NCBI RefSeq assembly: GCF_000372525.1
Contig: NZ_AQUR01000105.1
Coordinates: 328,960 to 392,959, forward strand
DNA from: Cupriavidus neocaledonicus
GTDB lineage: Bacteria > Pseudomonadota > Gammaproteobacteria > Burkholderiales > Burkholderiaceae
Direction of reading: 5' to 3'
DNA length: 64,000 nt
Of the stretch, positions 52,383 to 59,994 are shown piece after piece; within the stretch, counting starts at the first letter, position 1; every line of letters begins with the position of its first letter. Under the pieces are notes generated by a model, which was given only the letters and a program-made list of their open reading frames with translations, had not been told where the DNA came from and did no database searches. A program made the translations under genes and the position numbers.

Positions 52383-52417
52383 TGCCATAACTGGCACTTT
52401 TGTTCGGAATTGTCCGA
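52383..52417. promoter_or_regulatory. Two spaced palindromes upstream of chaC
   Basis: TGCCA-TAAC-TGGCA (52383-52396) and TCGGA-ATTG-TCCGA (52404-52417). Their centres are 21 bases apart, two helical turns. They sit about 50-80 bases upstream of the chaC ATG and may be an operator. Confidence 0.3.
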
Positions 52418-52593
52418 GTCAGCGGTCCGGGTGTGGGTGCCAGACAACGGTCCGGGCCGCATGCCGCGGCTGCCACGCGCCATGGCCGTGCGCTGGCGCT
52501 CTTTGTCGGCGATCAGGCCGGCGCGAATTGCGCGCCGCTGGCGCCGCCGAGTCCTTACAATGGGGCCTCAATCCAACCCAGGGGGAACCTGCG

Positions 52594-52914
52594 ATGGCAC
52601 GTACGCTTACGGTGGTGTTCGGCAGCGGCAAGGAATATGACTTCACGATCGGCACGGACGAGCTGGCCGCGGTCACCGAGGATGCCGCCTGGCGCTGGTT
52701 TGACCGGGAATACACCGAGCTGGACTGCCAGGCATCGAGCCCGGTGGGCAAGGTGCTGGTGATCGACAAGATCCTGAATGTCGCCAAGTTCTCGGGAGAA
52801 GGGCGCTTCTCCGGCGATGCCGCCTGGGCGCAGGACTATGCGCGCCATGCGGCGCGACTGCTGGACCGGGACAAGGTCCGGGTCGATGTCGGCAACGCCG
52901 CCATCGGTTTCTGA
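52594..52914 (+). CDS. Conserved-looking hypothetical protein
   Basis: This encodes 106 residues with good coding bias and GGGGGAA 7 bases before the ATG. It begins ARTLTVVFGSGKEYDFTIG and has no signal, membrane helix or known motif. A TTACAAT at 52555 could be its -10. It is divergent from chaC and converges on the FKBP gene. I do not recognise the family. Confidence 0.7.
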   Translation: MARTLTVVFGSGKEYDFTIGTDELAAVTEDAAWRWFDREYTELDCQASSPVGKVLVIDKILNVAKFSGEGRFSGDAAWAQDYARHAARLLDRDKVRVDVGNAAIGF

Positions 52915-53006
52915 GCGCGCCCGGGCCGGGTGCCCGGGCTGACGGCTGCGGCCCGACGCCGCTCCTGCTCGCGCAGGAGCGTTGGCACCGGCCTGAATCG
53001 CTGGCT

Positions 53007-53354
53007 TTAAACCGCCAGCAGTTCCACTTCAAACAGCAGCGTCGCGTTAGGCGGAATCACGCCGCCGGCGCCGCGCGCGCCGTAGCCCAGGTCGGCCGGG
53101 ATCACCAGGCGGCGCACGCCGCCCACCTTCATGCCCTGCACACCCTCGTCCCAGCCGCGGATCACATGGCCGGCACCCAGCGGGAACACGAACGGGTCGT
53201 TGCGGTCCTTGCTCGAATCGAACTTGCGGCCGGCCTGGCCGTTCTCGTACAGCCAGCCGGTGTAGTGCACGGTGACGTGCTTGCCGGCGGTGGCTTCGGC
53301 GCCGGAGCCGACGGTGGTGTCTTCGTACTGCAGGCCAGAGGGCGTGGTTTGCAT
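53007..53354 (-). CDS. FKBP-type peptidyl-prolyl isomerase
   Basis: This is a 115-residue single FKBP domain without a signal peptide, so cytoplasmic. VTVHYTGWLYENGQAGRKFDSSKDR, FVFPLGAGHVIRGWDEGVQGMKVGG, RLVIPADLGYG and IPPNATLLFEVELL are the complete set of active-site motifs. It lies 62 bases downstream of the yaeQ gene. Confidence 0.95.
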   Translation of the reverse strand: MQTTPSGLQYEDTTVGSGAEATAGKHVTVHYTGWLYENGQAGRKFDSSKDRNDPFVFPLGAGHVIRGWDEGVQGMKVGGVRRLVIPADLGYGARGAGGVIPPNATLLFEVELLAV

Positions 53355-53416
53355 GGCGTGGTTTCCTTGCGATGGGAAAGACGTGGACAGGGAAGAAAAG
53401 CGCAGCGGCGCTGCGC

Positions 53417-53965
53417 TCAGGCTTGGGCGCGCTGGAGCACTTCCAGCGTCAGTTGTACGTTGCGCTCGTCGTCGGCCACCCAGATGTCGCCGTCCTGGAT
53501 CGTCACCGACAGGCGCATGGCGCGCTGCGCCAGCGCGGCGAGCGCGTCGACGGCCTCTGCCGGGACATTGTAGACGGTGACGTTGCGCAGCTTGCCGGCT
53601 TTGCCCGCCATGCCCTTCCACCATTCGCGCGCGCTCGCGGCGTTGTAGGTGTAGACGGTCACGCGCTCGGCGCGGGCCGCGGCGCGTTTCAGGCGGGCTT
53701 CGTCGGGCTGGCCCAGTTCGACCCAATGGGCGATGTCGCCGGTCAGGCGCTTGTCCCACAGGTCGGGTTCATCGGGCTCGTCGAGGCCGCGGGTAAAGGC
53801 CAGGGTTTCGCTGGCTTCGCAGGCAAAGGCCAGCAGCCGCACCATCATGCGCGCATCGTTCTCGGACGGGTGCTGGGCGATGGTCAGGCTGTGGCTGCCG
53901 TAATAAGGCCGGTCCATGTCCGACACGGACAGTTCGGCCTTGAAGATGGTGGATTTGAGCGCCAT
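53417..53965 (-). CDS. yaeQ: YaeQ family protein
   Basis: This encodes a 182-residue PD-(D/E)XK-nuclease-like YaeQ protein starting ALKSTIFKAELSVSDMDRPYY. EDP-type acidic blocks (DEPDEPDLW) and HWVELGQPDEARLKRA, VYTYN are family features. The E. coli protein was named for suppressing loss of RfaH; its activity is unsettled. Confidence 0.9.
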   Translation of the reverse strand: MALKSTIFKAELSVSDMDRPYYGSHSLTIAQHPSENDARMMVRLLAFACEASETLAFTRGLDEPDEPDLWDKRLTGDIAHWVELGQPDEARLKRAAARAERVTVYTYNAASAREWWKGMAGKAGKLRNVTVYNVPAEAVDALAALAQRAMRLSVTIQDGDIWVADDERNVQLTLEVLQRAQA

Positions 53966-54062
53966 GAGGTGAGGTGAGCGGCAGGCGCCCCGGGCTGGGG
54001 TGCGTACGACGCAAAAGGCCGCATCATACGCGATTCAACCCCGGCAATTCAAAGCCGGCGGC

Positions 54063-54371
54063 TCAGCGCTTGCGGTATTCCTTCAGGTAGAAGCGCAGCA
54101 GCGCCGACAGCAGCAGGGTGCCGAGGAAGGCCGCCGCCACCAGCAGCGCCTGGCCGGGCGCGGTATCGATCTGGCCGGCCAGGCCAAGGCGGAACAGCCA
54201 GGTGCCGACCATCATCGCCAGGAACGGCATCAGCAGCGCGCCGCGCCCATAGGTGCGCACCGCCCACAGCGGGAAGCGGCGCAGGAAGTCGCCTGGAATG
54301 CTGCAGGCCAGGCAGGCCCCGGCAGCCGCCAGCGCGGCGGCCACGATGTCGCCGGAATGGATCTCGAACAT
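54063..54371 (-). CDS. Small membrane protein of unknown function
   Basis: This encodes 102 residues with about three hydrophobic helices (about 8-26, 42-62 and 74-92) and a basic tail LKEYRKR. Two Cys lie in GACLACS near residue 20. I recognise no family. It lies between yceI and yaeQ on the same strand, with about 100 bases on each side. Confidence 0.65.
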   Translation of the reverse strand: MFEIHSGDIVAAALAAAGACLACSIPGDFLRRFPLWAVRTYGRGALLMPFLAMMVGTWLFRLGLAGQIDTAPGQALLVAAAFLGTLLLSALLRFYLKEYRKR

Positions 54372-54473
54372 GGTTTCTGTCTCGCGTCGCCGCTCACGCG
54401 CGCGAAGCGTGGCAGGGATTTTGCAAAGCGCTGATTCTACAAGAGAATTTTGTGGCGCAGTGGGCGACCAGGG

Positions 54474-55061
54474 TTAGCGCGGAGCGCTTGCCGCGGGCGA
54501 TGCCTCGACCGCCACTTGCAGCGTCACGATGTCGCCGACCTCGGGCAGGAAGCGGGTCATGCCGAAGGCACTGCGCGGCACTTCGGCGCGGAAGTCGCCG
54601 CCGCAGACCTGGCGGCGCACGCCAAACAGCGTGACCTCGCCGCAGCGGAAGCGCTCGGCCAGCAGGCGCACGGGCCGGGTCACGCCGTGCAGCGTCAGTT
54701 CGCCCTCGACGGCGGCGAGATGGCCGGCTTCCGTCAGGAAGCGGTCGGCGCGCAGCCGCGCCAGCGGATGCTCGGCGATATCGAAGAACTGCGCCGAGCG
54801 CAGCACGCCGTCCAGCGTGCGGTTGCCGGTATCGACGGAGGCCAGGTCCACGGTCACGTCGATGGCGCCGGCGCCGCTGTCCGCGTCATAGACCAGGCGG
54901 CCGTCGATCCTGCCGAAGCGCCCGCGCACCGAGCTGCGCTCGAAATGGCTGGCGGAGAAATAGACGGTGGTATGGGCCGGATCCAGGGTGTACTCGACCG
55001 GCGCCGCGTGCGCGGCGGTGATGCCGAGGGCGGCCACGAGCCCCAGCGCGCGCAGGCCCAT
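54474..55061 (-). CDS. YceI-family periplasmic protein
   Basis: This encodes 195 residues: signal peptide ending AAHA (about 19), then a YceI lipocalin-like barrel with YTLDPAHTTVYFSASHF, RFGRIDGRLVYD and FFDIAEHPLARL motifs. Members bind isoprenoid-type lipids. ATG 55061 excludes an upstream extension. It starts 5 bases after the MAPEG stop. Confidence 0.9.
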   Translation of the reverse strand: MGLRALGLVAALGITAAHAAPVEYTLDPAHTTVYFSASHFERSSVRGRFGRIDGRLVYDADSGAGAIDVTVDLASVDTGNRTLDGVLRSAQFFDIAEHPLARLRADRFLTEAGHLAAVEGELTLHGVTRPVRLLAERFRCGEVTLFGVRRQVCGGDFRAEVPRSAFGMTRFLPEVGDIVTLQVAVEASPAASAPR

Positions 55062-55066
55062 GGCCT

Positions 55067-55450
55067 TCAGTGGACAAAGACCGGCAGCAGGAAGATCCCC
55101 ACCACGGTCAGGTAGCCGATGGTCCAGCACAGCGTGCGCAGCGTGGCGCGGTCGGTGATGTAGCAGAGGGTGTAGAGCAGGCGCGCCGCGATAAAGGCCA
55201 TCGCCAGTTCGTCGACGCGGGCCTGTGGCGCCTGCAGGTAGGTGGCGCTCAGCACCGCCGCGGCGAAAAAGGGGAAGGCCTCGAAATGGTTGCGGTGGGC
55301 CAGGTCGGCGCGGCGCGCGCGGCCGGATTGCCGGTCCAGCCAGCCGCGCGGGTCATGGTTGTCGTAGCCCGGCGCGCTGGCCTTGGCGATGGCCACCGTC
55401 GCCAGCGGCAGGACGCCGGCCAGCAGCACGCACCAGAAAGCGATCGGCAT
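55067..55450 (-). CDS. MAPEG-family membrane protein
   Basis: This encodes 127 residues with four hydrophobic helices. HRNHFEAFPFFAAAVLSA is the MAPEG signature (N-H-x-E-x-F). Eukaryotic relatives are glutathione-dependent enzymes; bacterial functions are mostly unknown. ATG 55450 has AAGGA at good spacing; ATG 55456 would add two residues but is too close to it. Confidence 0.87.
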   Translation of the reverse strand: MPIAFWCVLLAGVLPLATVAIAKASAPGYDNHDPRGWLDRQSGRARRADLAHRNHFEAFPFFAAAVLSATYLQAPQARVDELAMAFIAARLLYTLCYITDRATLRTLCWTIGYLTVVGIFLLPVFVH

Positions 55451-55517
55451 AGTCATCCTTTCGGTTGCAGTGCCGGCGCCGGCCGCACGGGGCGGCGCGC
55501 CGGCCGGGTCCGCGCGC

Positions 55518-55760
55518 TCAGGCGGCGACCACGCGGATCTCGATGCCCGCCAGGCCCACCACCTGCCCGGCGCGGATCTTCGCAGTCTTGCGCGATTCGG
55601 GCGCGCCGTCCACCGAGACTTCGCCGGCCGCGACCAGCGCCTTGCCGGCGCCGCCGCTGTCGCACACGCCCGCCAGCTTGAGCAGGTCATTGAGGGCGAT
55701 GAACTCGCCCTCGAGCGGGAAGGTGATGGTCTGCACCGTTGCCTTGCCAGGTCTGGCCAT
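55518..55760 (-). CDS. S4-like RNA-binding protein (YbcJ type)
   Basis: This encodes 80 residues of S4-like fold: FIALNDLLKLAGVCDSGGAGKALVAAGEVSVDGAPESRKTAKIR is the YbcJ pattern. Such proteins bind structured RNA or ribosome intermediates. The ATG shares its first base with the glnS TGA (TGATG), so translation is probably coupled to glnS. Confidence 0.9.
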   Translation of the reverse strand: MARPGKATVQTITFPLEGEFIALNDLLKLAGVCDSGGAGKALVAAGEVSVDGAPESRKTAKIRAGQVVGLAGIEIRVVAA

Positions 55761-57517
55761 CACTTGCCCCAGCTGTCTTTGAGGCCGACGATGCGGTTGA
55801 ACACCGGCTTGCCCGGCGCCGAATCGGTGCGGTCGGCGACGAAGTAGCCATGGCGCTCGAACTGGAAGCGGTCTTCCGGCTGCGCCTCGCGCAGGCCCGG
55901 CTCCAGGTAGGCGGTGATCACCTGCTTGGAATCCGGGTTGAGGGCATCGAGGAAATTCTTGCCGCCGGCGTCCGGATTGGGATCGTTGAACAGGCGGTCG
56001 TACAGGCGCACCTCGGCTTCATACGCATGCGCCGCGCTGACCCAGTGGATCACGCCCTTGACCTTGACGCTGTCGGCGCCCGGCGTGCCGCTCTTGGTGT
56101 CGGGCAGGTAGTTGGCGTGCACCGCCACGACGTTGCCGTCGGCGTCCTTGTCCACGCCGGTGCACTCGATCACATAGCCGTACTTCAGGCGCACCTTGTT
56201 GCCGGGGAACAGGCGGAAGTAGCCCTTGGGCGGGGTCTCGTTGAAGTCCTCGCGCTCGATCCACAGCTCGCGCGACAGCGGGAATACCCGCTTGCCGAGT
56301 TCCGGCTTCTTCGGGTGGACCGGTGCCGAGCATTCCTCGCTCTGGCCTTCGGGGTAGTTGTCGATCACCAGGCGCAGCGGGTCCAGCACCGCGACGCCGC
56401 GCGCGGCGCGGCCGTCGAGGTCGTCGCGCACCGAGCCTTCGAGCGTGCTCATGTCGATCCAGCTATCGGCCTTGGCCACGCCGACGCGGTCGCAGAACAG
56501 CTGGATCGATTCGGGGGTGTAGCCGCGGCGACGCACGCCCACCAGCGTGGGCATGCGGGGATCGTCCCAGCCGTCGACACGCTGTTCGTCGACCAGCTGC
56601 TTGAGCTTGCGCTTGCTGGTGATGGCGTAGGTCAGGTTCAGCCGCGCGAACTCGTACTGGTGCGGCAGGGGGTCGCGGAACACGCCGCTGTCGCGCAGGT
56701 GCTCCAGCACCCAGTCGTACAGCGGGCGGTTGTTCTCGAACTCCAGCGTGCACAGCGAGTGGGTGATGTTCTCCAGCGCGTCCGAGATGCAGTGCGTGAA
56801 GTCGTACATCGGGTAGATGCACCACTTGTCGCCGGTGCGGTGGTGATGCGCATGCCGGATGCGGTAGAGCACCGGGTCGCGCATGACGATGTTGGGCGCT
56901 GCCATGTCGATCTTCGCGCGCAGCACGTGCTCGCCGTCGGCGTACTTGCCGGCGCGCATGTCGCGGAACAGCTGCAGGTTTTCCTCGACGCTGCGGTCGC
57001 GGAAGGGCGAAGGCTTGCCCGGTTCGGAGAAGTTGCCGCGGCTGGCGGCGATCTGCTCGGCCGACTGGCTGTCTACGTATGCGGCGCCGCGCTCGATCAG
57101 CGTTTCGGCAAAGGCGTAGAGCTGGTCGAAGTAGTCGCTGGCGTAGTACAGGTGCGGCTGCGCCGCGCCGTCCTTGCCGGTGCTGTCCCAGGAGAAGCCG
57201 AGCCAGTGCACGGCATCGATGATGGAATCGACGTATTCGGTGTCTTCCTTGACCGGGTTGGTGTCGTCGAAGCGCAGGTGGCAGCGGCCGCCGTAGTCGC
57301 GCGCCAGCCCAAAGTTCAGGCAGATGCTCTTGGCGTGGCCGATATGCAGGTAGCCGTTGGGCTCCGGCGGGAAGCGGGTGATGACGGTCGGCAGCGGCTC
57401 GCCTTGCTTGTCCTGGCGCCCGGCGTAGGTGCCGGCGGCGAGGTCCTGGTCGATGATGCTGCGCAGGAAGTTGGAGGCGGCTGGGGTGCTGTCGGTAGGC
57501 TTGTTGTCGTGGCTCAT
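55760..57517 (-). CDS. glnS: Glutaminyl-tRNA synthetase
   Basis: This encodes a 585-residue class I synthetase. RFPPEPNGYLHIGHAKS contains the HIGH motif, DDTNPVKED follows, and the KMSKS-equivalent is VLSKRKL-like (TSKRKLKQLV). The C-terminal two-barrel anticodon domain contains VFPLSRELWIEREDF. A bacterium with glnS does not need the amidotransferase route for Gln-tRNA. It is the first gene of a leftward group with the S4-like gene. Confidence 0.98.
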   Translation of the reverse strand: MSHDNKPTDSTPAASNFLRSIIDQDLAAGTYAGRQDKQGEPLPTVITRFPPEPNGYLHIGHAKSICLNFGLARDYGGRCHLRFDDTNPVKEDTEYVDSIIDAVHWLGFSWDSTGKDGAAQPHLYYASDYFDQLYAFAETLIERGAAYVDSQSAEQIAASRGNFSEPGKPSPFRDRSVEENLQLFRDMRAGKYADGEHVLRAKIDMAAPNIVMRDPVLYRIRHAHHHRTGDKWCIYPMYDFTHCISDALENITHSLCTLEFENNRPLYDWVLEHLRDSGVFRDPLPHQYEFARLNLTYAITSKRKLKQLVDEQRVDGWDDPRMPTLVGVRRRGYTPESIQLFCDRVGVAKADSWIDMSTLEGSVRDDLDGRAARGVAVLDPLRLVIDNYPEGQSEECSAPVHPKKPELGKRVFPLSRELWIEREDFNETPPKGYFRLFPGNKVRLKYGYVIECTGVDKDADGNVVAVHANYLPDTKSGTPGADSVKVKGVIHWVSAAHAYEAEVRLYDRLFNDPNPDAGGKNFLDALNPDSKQVITAYLEPGLREAQPEDRFQFERHGYFVADRTDSAPGKPVFNRIVGLKDSWGK

Positions 57518-57764
57518 GATGGCGCCGGTTGGCCGGCCGCAAGCGCCTGCAAGGCGTGGGGCCGGGTCGTCAGATTGCGTGGCGGAATGCCAATAGCGGG
57601 ATTTTACCGTGCCGGCGGCGCCGCACGCGGTGAGCATCGGCTCATTTGTGGTCCGGTCGGTTGCCGGCGTGCGTTGGTCGCACCGAAAGTGATGTGTCGG
57701 AGTAGCATGGAGAGCCGTGCCGGCCGGCCATGGCCGACAGTCATCCATCGCAGCAGGAACGCCC

Positions 57765-59201
57765 ATGAACGCCCCCACCGCCGCGGCACAAGTGCCGCCC
57801 ATGCCCCTCGATGTCGTCGGCGCGCTGTGGCGCGATGCCGGCCTGCCTGCCGCCGCGCTGGCCCGGCTCCACCTGGACGGCGCCGAGCCGGTGCTGCCTT
57901 CGAGCTTTGCCGTGGGCACCGCCGCGCAGGCCAGCCTGGCCGCCTCGGCGCTGGCCGCCGCCACGCTGTGGCAAGGCCGCAGCGGCCGCTGGCAGGAGGT
58001 CAGCGTCGACATGCGCCATGCCATCACCGAGTTCCGCAGCGAGCGCTACCTGCGCGTCGATGGCGGCCCGGCGCCGGAGCTGTGGGACAAGATCGCCGGC
58101 ATCTACCGTTGCGGCGACGGCCGCTGGGTCCGCCTGCACACCAATTTCCCGCATCACCGCGACGGCGTGCTGCGGCTGCTGGGCTGCGCCTATGACAAGG
58201 CGGCAGTGCAGGCGGCGCTGGAAAAATGGGAAGCCGAGGCGTTCGAAACGGCCGCGTCCGACGCCGGCCTGGTGGTCGCCGCGCTGCGCAGCTTCGACGA
58301 ATGGGACCGCCACCCGCAGGCGGCGGCGCTGCGCGGCCTGCCGCCGGTGACGCTGGAGCGGATCGGCGACGCCCCGCCGCAGCCGCTGCCGGCGCCGTTG
58401 TCCGCGGACGCGCAGCCGCTGTCGGGCGTGCGCGTGCTTGACTTCACCCGCATCATCGCCGGCCCGGTGGCGGGCCGCACGCTGGCCGCGCATGGCGCCG
58501 ACGTGCTGCTGGTGACCGCGCCGCACCTGCCGTCGATCGCGCCGCTGGTGATCGACACCGGCCGCGGCAAGCGCAGCTGCCAGCTGGACCTGCGCGATGC
58601 CGACGACAAGCGCACGCTGCACAAGCTGCTGCACGGCGCCGACGTGATGGTGCAAGGCTACCGCCCGGGCGGCCTGGCCGAACTGGGCGTGGGCCCGGAA
58701 GCCGCGGCGCGGGCCCGTGCGGGCATCGTCTATGTGTCGCTGAGCGCGTATGGCCACGTCGGGCCGTGGGCGCACAAGCGCGGCTTCGATTCGCTGGTGC
58801 AGACCGCCACCGGCTTCAACGCCGCCGAAGCGCAGGCCGCCGGCAGCGACACGCCGCGGCCGTTGCCGGCCCAGGTGCTGGACCACGCCGCGGGCTACCT
58901 GCTGGCATTCGGCGCGATGGCCGCGCTGCACCGGCGCGCGGTGGAGGGGGGCAGCTGGCATGTGCGCGTGTCGCTGGCGCAGGTGGGGCAGTGGCTGCGC
59001 GGGCTGGGGCGCGTGCCGGACGGGCTCAAGGCGCCCGAGCAGAAGATCGACGACGTCGCCGACCTGCTCGAAGCGGTGCCGTCCGGCTTCGGCATGCTGA
59101 CCGTGGTGCGCCACGCCGCGCAGCTGTCCGCGACGCCGGCGCGCTGGGCGCTGCCGTCCGAGCCGCTCGGCACGCACGCGCCGCAGTGGCTGCCGCGCTA
59201 G
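57765..59201 (+). CDS. CaiB/BaiF-family CoA-transferase with swapped domain order
   Basis: This encodes 478 residues. The typical family N-terminus, GVRVLDFTRIIAGPVAGRTLAAHGADVLLV, begins only near residue 220. Residues about 45-210 resemble the C-terminal part of ordinary CaiB proteins (ATLWQGRSGRWQEVSVDM, then a W/H-rich segment). The catalytic Asp region VLDHAAGYLLAFGAM and HRRAVEGGSWHVRVSL come near residues 375-410. The order is therefore C-half, N-half, then the start of a second C-half, as in circular permutation. Substrate unknown. CAGGAA precedes ATG 57765. Confidence 0.82.
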   Translation: MNAPTAAAQVPPMPLDVVGALWRDAGLPAAALARLHLDGAEPVLPSSFAVGTAAQASLAASALAAATLWQGRSGRWQEVSVDMRHAITEFRSERYLRVDGGPAPELWDKIAGIYRCGDGRWVRLHTNFPHHRDGVLRLLGCAYDKAAVQAALEKWEAEAFETAASDAGLVVAALRSFDEWDRHPQAAALRGLPPVTLERIGDAPPQPLPAPLSADAQPLSGVRVLDFTRIIAGPVAGRTLAAHGADVLLVTAPHLPSIAPLVIDTGRGKRSCQLDLRDADDKRTLHKLLHGADVMVQGYRPGGLAELGVGPEAAARARAGIVYVSLSAYGHVGPWAHKRGFDSLVQTATGFNAAEAQAAGSDTPRPLPAQVLDHAAGYLLAFGAMAALHRRAVEGGSWHVRVSLAQVGQWLRGLGRVPDGLKAPEQKIDDVADLLEAVPSGFGMLTVVRHAAQLSATPARWALPSEPLGTHAPQWLPR

Positions 59202-59815
59202 TAGAGCGTGGTGCGCTGCCGCTCGGGCAGGTCGCGGTCATAGGCGGCGCCGTCGATGGCGTTGCCGCTCAGCGTGGCCAGGATTTCGCCGTTGCTGGGC
59301 AAAGTCTGGCGTGCGACCTGCGACTGCGCGGCCCACAGGCGCGAGCGGATCAGTGCGCGCGCGCACTGGAAGAACACTGCCTGCACCGTGATCACCAGCA
59401 CCGTGGTCGGCGCCTTGCCGTCGACCACGCAGCGCGCGATCAGCGCCGGATCGACGCTGATCTGGGCGGTGCCGTTGACGCGGATGGTCTCGTTGATGCC
59501 GGGGATCACGAACAGCAGGCCCACGCGCGGATCGGCAACGATATTGCGCAGGCTGTCGATGCGGTTGTTGCCGCGCCGGTCCGGCAGCAGCAGCGTGCGC
59601 TCGTCCAGTACCCGCACGAAGCCGGGCGCGTCGCCGCGCGGCGAGCATTCGGCCCAGTCCCGGCCGACCGTCGACAGCAGGCAGAACGGCGCCGCTTCGA
59701 TAAAGGCCCGGTAGTGCGGGTGCAGGTAATCGACTTGCTTGGACAGCGAGGGCGCCGCCGGTTGCGCGTAGAGCGCTTCCAGTTCGGCCAGCGTGGTGAT
59801 GGCGTGCGGGGGCAT
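59198..59815 (-). CDS. Pyridoxamine-5'-phosphate-oxidase-like FMN-binding protein
   Basis: This encodes 205 residues of split-barrel flavin-binding fold. FCLLSTVGRDWAECSPRGDAPGFVRVLDE, LLPDRRGNNRIDSLRNI and GLLFVIPGINETIRVNG match the MSMEG_1061-type family. The reaction is unknown. Its stop codon shares CTAG with the stop of the convergent CoA-transferase gene. Confidence 0.87.
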   Translation of the reverse strand: MPPHAITTLAELEALYAQPAAPSLSKQVDYLHPHYRAFIEAAPFCLLSTVGRDWAECSPRGDAPGFVRVLDERTLLLPDRRGNNRIDSLRNIVADPRVGLLFVIPGINETIRVNGTAQISVDPALIARCVVDGKAPTTVLVITVQAVFFQCARALIRSRLWAAQSQVARQTLPSNGEILATLSGNAIDGAAYDRDLPERQRTTLY

Positions 59816-59907
59816 GACAGGCCGGGCGTTGGAGCGAAAGCCTCAATGTACCGCACAAGCGCGGCGCAGGCATGACCCGTTCACGCTGCCCCGGCCTTGC
59901 TGAACCG

Positions 59908-59944
59908 CCCCTCACCCCGGCCCTCTCCCCGTCAGGGGAGAGGG
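59908..59944. repeat. Dispersed intergenic repeat, copy 3
   Basis: CCCCTCACCCCGG followed by CCCTCTCCCCGTCAGGGGAGAGGG. Same consensus and orientation as the copy at 50681. Confidence 0.85.
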
Positions 59945-59994
59945 CGTACACCAAGCGATGGTTCGGGCGGTGTTGGTGCGCCCGACCCCGGCGC

